From CAZOAR01 sp964577985 (GTDB lineage Bacteria; Gemmatimonadota; CAZMKB01; CAZNLH01): DNA of 37,725 nt. Numbering within the stretch: the first letter of the stretch is position 1; every line of letters begins with the position of its first letter. Below, piece by piece: positions 8,435 to 14,783 of this stretch. Position numbers and translations under genes: made by a program. The notes under the pieces were generated by a model. It saw only the letters and a program-made list of their open reading frames with translations. It did not search any database and had not been told where the DNA came from. The stretch covers positions 1-37,725 of the forward strand of contig CAZOAR010000026.1 of the NCBI GenBank assembly GCA_964577985.1. Direction: 5' to 3'.

Positions 8435-9754
8435 TCAGTGGATATTGTTGTAGACTGTCGGGAGTGTGAAAGAAAAGCGGCTCCCTTTCCGGTGTTGACT
8501 CCTGGACCAGATTTCTCCTCCCTGGAGTTCGACCAGCCGCTTCGCAATGTACAGCCCGAGGCCGGCGCCTTCCTTTTTTCCGTTGTTGTTGCCGTCCAGC
8601 ATGGCAAACTCCTCGAAGACGTCTCCTATCTTTTTCCCGTCGATGCCGATGCCGTTGTCGATGACCGTCACCTTGATAAACGGAGGTTCGGACTGATTGC
8701 CTTTCCCCTGGTTACCGGAAAGTGGAACGATTTCTATTGCTATCTTGCCCTGCGGAGGAGTGTATCTGACGGCATTTGTCAGCAGGTTGAGGAGAATCTG
8801 CTTTGTTCGGCTGTAGTCTCCGAACGGTCTTGGTATGCCCGAGGGTGAGCGCAGGACCGCCCTGATTCCCTTTTCGGAAAGCATGGTTGAGATAGTCGTC
8901 AACACTTCCAGAACGCACTCTCTCAGATCGAAGCTCTCGGGTTTCAATGTGTCCTTCTGATGCTCGAGTCTGCTCCACTCCATCGAGTTCCGGATAATGT
9001 CCATGAGATAGTGGGCGTTCTTCAATACCTTATTGACGTCGTCTCTGACCTCGTTGGAGCGGTCATCCACATATCCTTCAAGGTTTTCTATGACACCCTC
9101 AGCGTAACCGATTATTGATGTCAGAGGCGTGTGGAGTTCATGAGATATCGTAGAGAGGACGCAGAGGTTTTCATTGAGATTAATTGAGTCAGTGTCGCCA
9201 CCGGGAGGGGAGGCTCCCTGCCCGCTTGGTCCGTCTACATTACCGGCGTCGTTGCTGAAGGCAGCGCTCAGGCAGAAGAGAGTGCGGTCAAAAATCGAAT
9301 TGATAGCCTGGTTCAAGTTCTTGACTTCCATTGGCCTGTAATATAGACGGTCCGTGACGAGACGAGAGAGCACGTTTTTCAGGTTAAGGAGCGATTCGAC
9401 GATATCGGGGAGTCTCAGGCCCATTCTTCTCGTTTCTTCGATCCATAGAGCCAACCGTCTCTCTGAGCCCTCATGCGCGCCTCTGCCCTCAAGCTCGTCC
9501 ATGCACAGGTCGAGAAAGGATGAGGTCGCTTGGCGAAGGGCCTCGCGCTTTCCCCGGGTTTTCTTGTCAGATCGTGCATCAAGGCCCCTTGAGCGAGCCT
9601 CAGAAGACTTTTTCGCCTTCTTCCCCGTGGTTCCTGGTGTTTGCTGAAACTGCCAGTCGGAGAGTATCTGGCCCCTGCGTTGAAAAAGAAGATTGGATAG
9701 CGGTTCTTTCAATGCGGTATTTGATCTAATCATCCCGGCGCTTGATTTGAGCAT
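8435..9754 (-). CDS. orphan sensor histidine kinase
   Basis: The C-terminal half is a standard kinase core: H-box ISHELHTPLTS with phospho-acceptor H205 (numbered from ATG 9754), N-box LLNLLTNAVRYTPP, G1 DNGIGI and G2 GAGLGLYIAKRL. No membrane helix is visible, so it is probably cytoplasmic. The N-terminal ~150 residues contain a helical segment (LLFQRRGQILSDW...) resembling RsbRD/RsbR-type sensor domains and a Lys/Arg-rich linker; that resemblance is tentative. The frame stays open upstream to TTG 9877, but ATG 9754 has AAAGGG eight bases before it and the upstream residues look non-coding. No response regulator is in the window. It converges on the DUF2723 gene with a 23-bp gap and no visible terminator. 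Confidence 0.9.
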   Translation of the reverse strand: MLKSSAGMIRSNTALKEPLSNLLFQRRGQILSDWQFQQTPGTTGKKAKKSSEARSRGLDARSDKKTRGKREALRQATSSFLDLCMDELEGRGAHEGSERRLALWIEETRRMGLRLPDIVESLLNLKNVLSRLVTDRLYYRPMEVKNLNQAINSIFDRTLFCLSAAFSNDAGNVDGPSGQGASPPGGDTDSINLNENLCVLSTISHELHTPLTSIIGYAEGVIENLEGYVDDRSNEVRDDVNKVLKNAHYLMDIIRNSMEWSRLEHQKDTLKPESFDLRECVLEVLTTISTMLSEKGIRAVLRSPSGIPRPFGDYSRTKQILLNLLTNAVRYTPPQGKIAIEIVPLSGNQGKGNQSEPPFIKVTVIDNGIGIDGKKIGDVFEEFAMLDGNNNGKKEGAGLGLYIAKRLVELQGGEIWSRSQHRKGSRFSFTLPTVYNNIH

Positions 9755-10059
9755 TCTTCCAGCCCTTTCCGTGGCAATTTTTGATGACTCCTCTGTTTGT
9801 TGAACGCAAATAGCAGGCCACGAATCACGGTGAGCACGAATGTCAGGCGATACCGGGACGAAGAGGGACATAACCAATTGATCATGTGAGAGATATGGGA
9901 TTAACAGTCACGATTTGCTATCGCCCCGCTATGCCAGCTCTCCGGATGCTTGATAGAGTGAGCCTGTTCATCGGTGCGGATCACCGCAACTCGGAGAGTT
10001 ATTGCGCATTTATTTCAGGATTCTTGACAGTTTCCAGGGAGGTGATTATACTAGCAACG
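9755..10059. other. divergent intergenic region (kinase / vanZ)
   Basis: About 305 bp separate the chosen starts of the - strand kinase and the + strand vanZ-like gene. Both frames stay open through much of it, but the translations do not look like protein. The right end holds overlapping divergent promoter elements, listed separately. I see no other gene here. Confidence 0.5.
10024..10052 (+). promoter_or_regulatory. sigma70-type promoter at the vanZ start
   Basis: TTGACA (10024-10029), 17-bp spacer, TATACT (10047-10052). The predicted transcription start is about 10059-10060, at the ATG itself. A strong Shine-Dalgarno match GGAGGTGAT (10038-10046) lies inside the promoter spacer, so it would not be in this transcript. 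Confidence 0.65.
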
Positions 10060-10074
10060 ATGAAAAGGGAACAA
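10045..10074 (-). promoter_or_regulatory. possible - strand promoter for the histidine kinase
   Basis: On the - strand TATAAT (10050-10045) is a perfect -10 box and TTGTTC (10074-10069) a weak -35 with an 18-bp spacer. It shares bases with the + strand -10 box. It would give the kinase a leader of about 285 nt, which is long, so this is tentative. Confidence 0.35.
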
Positions 10075-10497
10075 TCTTCTGGCAGGGACAACGAAGCAGG
10101 TCGCAGGGACAGGAATCACCGGAAGTTTTTTGCCAACTGGTCCCCGCCCGTACTCTGGTCAGCCGGCATATTCTATCTGTCCTCGCTACCCGGTTCCGTG
10201 ATCCGTCTTCCCTCGATCATACTTATTGATAAGTTCCTTCACCTTGTGGTCTATGGACTCCTGAACGTCCTGGTGATGAGGAGCTGCAGAAAATCGGGAA
10301 TGAAGAAGAGCGTCATTGTTGCCTCAATGCTTTATTCCATCCTGTTTGCGTTGTCGGATGAGATACATCAGTATTTTGTACCGGGCCGGTTAAGCGACCC
10401 GATGGATTTTGTGGCGGATGTCCTGGGCGTTCTGATAAGCGGATGGGTTTTCATGCGCTTTTTCTCACATGCACGGAGTGATTCGATCGATGCCTAA
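10060..10497 (+). CDS. VanZ-like family membrane protein
   Basis: This 145-aa protein has four hydrophobic segments after a basic N-terminus of ~25 residues. It carries VanZ-family landmarks: LWSAGIFYLSS in helix 1, DKFLHLVVYGLL in helix 2, and SDEIHQYFVPGR followed by DFVADVLG in the C-terminal part. VanZ of the vancomycin cluster gives low-level teicoplanin resistance, but most chromosomal VanZ-like proteins have no known function. The frame is open from 9886, but ATG 10060 fits the domain, sits right after the promoter at 10024-10052, and is the last ATG before helix 1. It overlaps hisS by 8 bp, so the two are probably co-transcribed. Confidence 0.85.
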   Translation: MKREQSSGRDNEAGRRDRNHRKFFANWSPPVLWSAGIFYLSSLPGSVIRLPSIILIDKFLHLVVYGLLNVLVMRSCRKSGMKKSVIVASMLYSILFALSDEIHQYFVPGRLSDPMDFVADVLGVLISGWVFMRFFSHARSDSIDA

Positions 10498-11767
10498 GTT
10501 CAATTCCCCAAGGGGTACCCATGACGTTCTGCCCGGTGAAACAAGGAAATGGCAATGCGTCAAGGGGCTTGCGAGAAGTGTTCTGAGGAGATACGGTTAC
10601 AGGGAGATTCAGACGCCCCTGATCGAGGACGCCCGTTTGTTCCTGAAGGGGGTAGGAGAGGCTTCCGACATAGCAGTCAAGGAGATGTACGCCTTCAAGG
10701 ACAGGAGGGGCAGGGACCTGGCGCTGAGGCCCGAGGGGACCGCATCGGTGGTCAGGGCCTATATACAGCATCACCTGCAGACGGAAAGGGAGATACAGAA
10801 ACTCTACTATTTTGGTCCGATGTTCAGATATGATCGACCGCAGGCAGGGAGGAATCGCCAGTTTTTCCAGATCGGTTCAGAGGCGATTGGAAGCGATTCA
10901 CCGTTCCTGGATCTGGAGACGATACTGCTCTGGAATGAGTTTCTCAACATAATGGGCCTGTCAGACATCACCATCCTCCTCAACAGCGTTGGCTGTAAGA
11001 AGTGCAGACCGGGATATCAGGACGCGATCAGAAGCGCTCTCTCGGGCGTCAGGGAAGAGTTGTGCGCTGACTGCAGGGAGCGTTATACGAAGAACCCTCT
11101 CCGCATCCTGGACTGCAAGGTGGAGTCATGTCGAAGCCTGAAAGAGAGAGTGCCGTTGATTACGGAACATCTTTGCGACGCCTGTTCCGAGCATCACGCT
11201 CATGTCAGGGACCATCTCCACGACGCGGGTTGCACATTCACCGATGACCCCTTCCTGGTCAGGGGTCTCGATTACTATACTCGAACGGCCTTTGAATTCG
11301 TTCATGGGGAGCTTGGTGCTCAGAACAGTCTCGGTGGGGGGGGGCGGTACGATGACCTGATAGCATCACTGGGAGGTGGGGACATACCTGCTGTGGGGTT
11401 TTCGGCGGGCCTTGAAAGGGTCCTGCTCGCCCTTGAGAGTGAAGACGTGGGGCTGAAAGAGGACGAGTCCGACGAAGGGTTCCTGGATCTCTTCCTTGTA
11501 TACACGGACCAGGAGGCAAAGGACGAAGCATTCCGACAGATGACCCGGCTGAGAAAAAGCTTCCGCGTCGATATCGATTTTCTTGGCAAGAGCGTGAAAG
11601 GACAGTTTCGCATGGCGGATCGATTGGGCGTTCCAAAGGTCTTGATCTTTGGAAAGGACGAACTGGAGCGGGGAGCGGTTGTCGTCCGGGATATGTCGAG
11701 TGGTGATGAGATGGAGGTGCGCATGGAAGATCTCGAAAAGAAGCTGCGTGAGGAGCCTGTTGAGTGA
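10490..11767 (+). CDS. hisS: histidyl-tRNA synthetase
   Basis: A class II synthetase charging tRNA-His. The N-terminus MPKFNSPRGTHDVLP is typical and fixes the start at ATG 10490, with GGAG at 10475-10478. Motif 2 (FGPMFRYDRPQAGRNRQF), the histidine-binding segment RGLDYYTRTAFEF and motif 3 (GFSAGLERVL) follow. A Cys-rich insertion between motifs 2 and 3 has several CxxC pairs, as in many bacterial HisRS. The C-terminal ~90 residues are the anticodon-binding domain. 425 aa is standard. The 3' end overlaps aspS by 4 bp (GTGA). Confidence 0.97.
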   Translation: MPKFNSPRGTHDVLPGETRKWQCVKGLARSVLRRYGYREIQTPLIEDARLFLKGVGEASDIAVKEMYAFKDRRGRDLALRPEGTASVVRAYIQHHLQTEREIQKLYYFGPMFRYDRPQAGRNRQFFQIGSEAIGSDSPFLDLETILLWNEFLNIMGLSDITILLNSVGCKKCRPGYQDAIRSALSGVREELCADCRERYTKNPLRILDCKVESCRSLKERVPLITEHLCDACSEHHAHVRDHLHDAGCTFTDDPFLVRGLDYYTRTAFEFVHGELGAQNSLGGGGRYDDLIASLGGGDIPAVGFSAGLERVLLALESEDVGLKEDESDEGFLDLFLVYTDQEAKDEAFRQMTRLRKSFRVDIDFLGKSVKGQFRMADRLGVPKVLIFGKDELERGAVVVRDMSSGDEMEVRMEDLEKKLREEPVE

Positions 11768-13569
11768 AAAAGAAGAGACAAGTTGGAGGTATCGAGACCA
11801 GTTATCGTGACACGACTTGCGGAGAATTAGCGGGAGAAGATGCAGGACGTGCTGTCAGGTTATGTGGCTGGGTATGCAGGAGAAGGGACCATGGCGGATT
11901 GATTTTCGTCGATCTGAGAGACAGATATGGAGTCACCCAGGTCGTGATCGATCCCTCCTCGATCCCGGAGGAGGAGATCGCCCGCGGGGTACGCCTCGAG
12001 TATGTCATTCAGGTTGAAGGCATCGTGGAACCTCGACCAGAAGGCATGGTGAACCTGTCTCTCGATACAGGGGCGATAGAGGTCCGCTGCTCGAGAGTCA
12101 TACTTCTGGCGAGGTCCAATCCGATGCCGTTTCAGATCGAGGGACCCATAGAGGCCTCGGAGGATATCAGGCTCTCGTATAGATATCTTGATCTCAGAAG
12201 ACCCGACCTGCGGAGGAACCTGGAACTGCGGAGTCAGCTCATGATGATTACCAGAGACCTCATGTTGTCAAAGGGGTTCCTCGATATTGAAACACCGATT
12301 CTCACTCGCAGGACTCCGGAGGGCGCGAGGGACTATCTTGTGCCTTCCAGGGTACATCCGGGCAAGTTCTACGCGTTGCCGCAGTCTCCCCAGCTCTACA
12401 AGCAACTCCTCATGTTCGGCGGTCTCGATCGCTACTTCCAGATCGCGAGATGTTTCAGAGATGAAGACCTGAGGGCGGATCGGCAGCCCGAATTCACACA
12501 GCTAGATGTGGAGATGTCGTTTGTTGATGAAGAGGATATCATCATAATTATCGAGGAGCTGTTTTTCGAGCTCTTCTCGCAGATTCTGGATGTGGATCTC
12601 GAGCGTCCATTTCCGCGGATGCCATACTCAGTAGCGATGGAGCGATTCGGATCTGATCGACCCGATCTGCGTTTCAAGATGGAGATAGTCGATTTCTCGC
12701 AGTGCTTTGTAGAAACGGGCTTCAAGATATTCAAGACTACACTCGAATCAGGCGGAAGGATTCGTGGTCTGGTAGTGAAGGATGGAGCAGGGTACAGCAG
12801 AAATGACCTGAAGGAACTGGAAAGGGAAGCCAGGAAAGGTGGGGCGTTGGGGCTGATATGGATGAAGTTTAATGATCAGGCATGGTCGAGCAGCATTGCA
12901 TCTCACGTTGCCGACACGGAACTCGAACTTGTAATGGACAGGGGACAGATGGAAGATGGGGACCTGGTATTGCTCGTCGCTGGCCCGGACTCTGTAACGT
13001 CTTCCGCCCTGGATCTGCTCAGGAGGGAGATATGCAAGAGGGATGGATTATGTGATGGAGACCGCTTTCGATTTGTCTGGGTCACAGAGCCGCCTCTATT
13101 CGAGAAAAGAGAAGAAGATAGCTCTATCAGCGCGGTTCATCACCCTTTCACGGCACCTGTTGGCGATGATGTAGATAACATGGAGAAAGACCCTCTCTCT
13201 GTTCGATCGAGAGCCTATGATATTGTACTCAATGGCGTGGAACTTGGTGGGGGAAGCATAAGAATAAATGAACGAAAGGTCCAGGAGAGGATATTTCAGA
13301 TCCTCGGGATGAACGCGGATGAGTATGAGGATAAGTTTGGATTTCTCCTGGAGGCCCTCGAATATGGAGCACCCCCTCACGGTGGAATTGCGCTCGGCAT
13401 GGACAGAATAGCTATGCTCCTTGCCGGAGCGGAAAGCTTGCGAGAGATTATCGCCTTTCCGAAAACGACCGCCGCTCAAGGGCTGATGGAAAGCTCTCCG
13501 TCTGTTGTTAGTGAGATGGAACTCAAGGAGTTACACATTAGAAGTCTTGACAATCAAGGGGATTCGTAA
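11764..13569 (+). CDS. aspS: aspartyl-tRNA synthetase (bacterial type)
   Basis: A class II synthetase charging tRNA-Asp. It opens with the OB-fold anticodon-binding domain (CGWVCRRRDHGGLIFVDLRDR). The catalytic domain follows with GARDYLVPSR, QSPQLYKQLLM, FRDEDLRADRQPEFTQLD and C-terminal motif 3 (GIALGMDRIAML). The bacterial GAD insertion is present between motifs 2 and 3, and 601 aa is normal for the bacterial type. The start GTG 11764 overlaps the hisS stop, has GAGGAG eight bases upstream, and leaves ~18 extra N-terminal residues before the usual start of the family. Whether it also charges tRNA-Asn cannot be told from this window. Confidence 0.97.
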   Translation: MKKKRQVGGIETSYRDTTCGELAGEDAGRAVRLCGWVCRRRDHGGLIFVDLRDRYGVTQVVIDPSSIPEEEIARGVRLEYVIQVEGIVEPRPEGMVNLSLDTGAIEVRCSRVILLARSNPMPFQIEGPIEASEDIRLSYRYLDLRRPDLRRNLELRSQLMMITRDLMLSKGFLDIETPILTRRTPEGARDYLVPSRVHPGKFYALPQSPQLYKQLLMFGGLDRYFQIARCFRDEDLRADRQPEFTQLDVEMSFVDEEDIIIIIEELFFELFSQILDVDLERPFPRMPYSVAMERFGSDRPDLRFKMEIVDFSQCFVETGFKIFKTTLESGGRIRGLVVKDGAGYSRNDLKELEREARKGGALGLIWMKFNDQAWSSSIASHVADTELELVMDRGQMEDGDLVLLVAGPDSVTSSALDLLRREICKRDGLCDGDRFRFVWVTEPPLFEKREEDSSISAVHHPFTAPVGDDVDNMEKDPLSVRSRAYDIVLNGVELGGGSIRINERKVQERIFQILGMNADEYEDKFGFLLEALEYGAPPHGGIALGMDRIAMLLAGAESLREIIAFPKTTAAQGLMESSPSVVSEMELKELHIRSLDNQGDS

Positions 13570-13575
13570 TAGAAT
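13547..13575 (+). promoter_or_regulatory. sigma70-type promoter upstream of phoH
   Basis: TTGACA (13547-13552), 17-bp spacer, TAGAAT (13570-13575). It spans the end of aspS and would start transcription near 13582, giving a leader of about 120 nt before phoH that contains a terminator. Confidence 0.6.
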
Positions 13576-13633
13576 TAACCTGCAGCTGGAGGGACGTTTT
13601 CATACGATAACAATCGAATCAGGAGTGTATTCG

Positions 13634-13657
13634 GTGCCCTTGGCCCTATTGTGTTGA
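13634..13657 (+). CDS. possible 7-codon leader peptide ORF
   Basis: GTG CCC TTG GCC CTA TTG TGT TGA encodes seven residues, three of them Leu. AGGAG at 13621-13625 stands eight bases before the GTG, ideal spacing. The ORF covers the 5' arm of the terminator that follows, so a translating ribosome would block that hairpin. It is very short, uses a GTG start and could be chance. Confidence 0.3.
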   Translation: MPLALLC

Positions 13658-13684
13658 CTGAAGCAAAGGGGCAGAGGGCTTTTT
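13636..13684 (+). terminator. intrinsic terminator between aspS and phoH
   Basis: The arms 13636-13647 and 13668-13679 pair over 12 positions with one mismatch (G42/A73) and two G-T pairs. The loop is about 20 nt and TTTTT follows at 13680-13684. It may simply end the hisS-aspS transcript, or act as an attenuator for transcripts from the promoter at 13547. Confidence 0.6.
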
Positions 13685-13702
13685 ATATGTGATAAAAGGG
13701 AA

Positions 13703-14716
13703 ATGATGGATCGGAAGAAGACCGCAAAAGGCAAGCCCGAAGGCAGAGACGGCAGAAAATCAACTAAGGTCGAGCACCTGATTTCCCTTGATGGAGTCGA
13801 CCAGCTCCTGCTCTTTGGACTCGAAGATGAGAATCTAAGAATGATTGAATCTTTGACGCACTGCCGGGTTCTCTCTCGAGGCGGCAAACTGAAACTCATC
13901 GGGAAAAAGAAAGATGTTGAGCTTGGCGCTGAGATCAGTTCTTATCTCGTGGACATGGTTCAGAGGGGAGCGGGTTTTAATACCACTGACATTCGGAGGA
14001 TCTGCAGGGAGATCGAGAATGGCAGTGCCCACAGGGATCTGGGAAAGCCGGGATTCAGCATCTACCTCCCCGGGAAAAGGAGGAAAATCCGTCCGAGAGG
14101 CAGTAACCAGGACCAGTACATCAAGGCCATGCTTGAGAACGATATTGTCATCAGCATTGGACCTGCGGGAACGGGCAAGACATATCTCGCCGTAGCCATG
14201 GCCATAGATTTTATGAACAAGAAGAAGGTTAAGAGAATAATCCTCGCGAGACCTGCAGTAGAAGCAGGAGAGAACCTGGGATTTCTTCCTGGAGACCTGA
14301 GGGAGAAAGTCGATCCTTATCTGAGACCCCTCCATGACGCGCTGAACGACATGCTCCCTCTTGACAAGGTTCAGAGGGCGATAGAAGCAGGAGTAATAGA
14401 AATTGCCCCGCTTGCCTATATGAGGGGCAGAACGCTTGACGAGGCCTTCGTTATACTTGACGAAGCCCAGAATACGACACCCTTGCAGATGAAGATGTTC
14501 CTGACAAGACTCGGTTTGAACTCGCGCGCGGTAATAACGGGAGACAAAACGCAAATCGATTTGGTTCGTCCCGGGGAATCAGGATTGCTGGAGATCGAGG
14601 AGATCCTGAAGTCGATCGATGGAATCTCGTTCGTCTACTTCAGCGAGGAGGATGTCGTCCGTCATCCTCTTGTTCAGCAGATCATCAAGGCCTATGAAGG
14701 CAGGGTGAAGAGATAA
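13703..14716 (+). CDS. ybeZ: PhoH-like ATPase (YbeZ)
   Basis: A PhoH/YbeZ-family P-loop NTPase. Walker A GPAGTGKT is at residues 153-160 and Walker B ends D253-E254 (VILDEAQN). The N-terminal ~130 residues include the KH-like RNA-binding region usual in YbeZ. In E. coli YbeZ interacts with the endoribonuclease YbeY, and ybeY lies 2.4 kb downstream here with only pgpH between. The start is ATG 13703 or 13706, after AAAAGGG. 337 aa is normal. Likely role: RNA metabolism or 16S rRNA maturation together with YbeY; the family name comes from phosphate-starvation induction in E. coli. Confidence 0.93.
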   Translation: MMDRKKTAKGKPEGRDGRKSTKVEHLISLDGVDQLLLFGLEDENLRMIESLTHCRVLSRGGKLKLIGKKKDVELGAEISSYLVDMVQRGAGFNTTDIRRICREIENGSAHRDLGKPGFSIYLPGKRRKIRPRGSNQDQYIKAMLENDIVISIGPAGTGKTYLAVAMAIDFMNKKKVKRIILARPAVEAGENLGFLPGDLREKVDPYLRPLHDALNDMLPLDKVQRAIEAGVIEIAPLAYMRGRTLDEAFVILDEAQNTTPLQMKMFLTRLGLNSRAVITGDKTQIDLVRPGESGLLEIEEILKSIDGISFVYFSEEDVVRHPLVQQIIKAYEGRVKR

Positions 14717-14783
14717 ACCGTACCGTGCACCCCCTGATTCATTGCTATCTCAATAAGACGAACAGGAAAGGACACCAGCGGCT

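Noticed and set aside
9755..9877. N-terminal extension of the histidine kinase from TTG 9877
   Set aside because: No ribosome-binding site precedes TTG 9877 or ATG 9871, and the extra 41 residues look non-coding; ATG 9754 has AAAGGG upstream. Not fully excluded.
9886..10059. N-terminal extension of the vanZ-like ORF (58 extra residues)
   Set aside because: The frame is open but the residues are not VanZ-like, and the segment contains the promoter at 10024-10052; ATG 10060 fits the family.
13654..13690. Second promoter TTGACT...TATATG directly before phoH
   Set aside because: The spacer is about 24 bp and the -35 lies in the terminator loop; unlikely to function.
13835..14554. 239-codon - strand open frame inside phoH
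   Set aside because: Antisense to the PhoH ATPase core, with no domain signal or ribosome-binding site.
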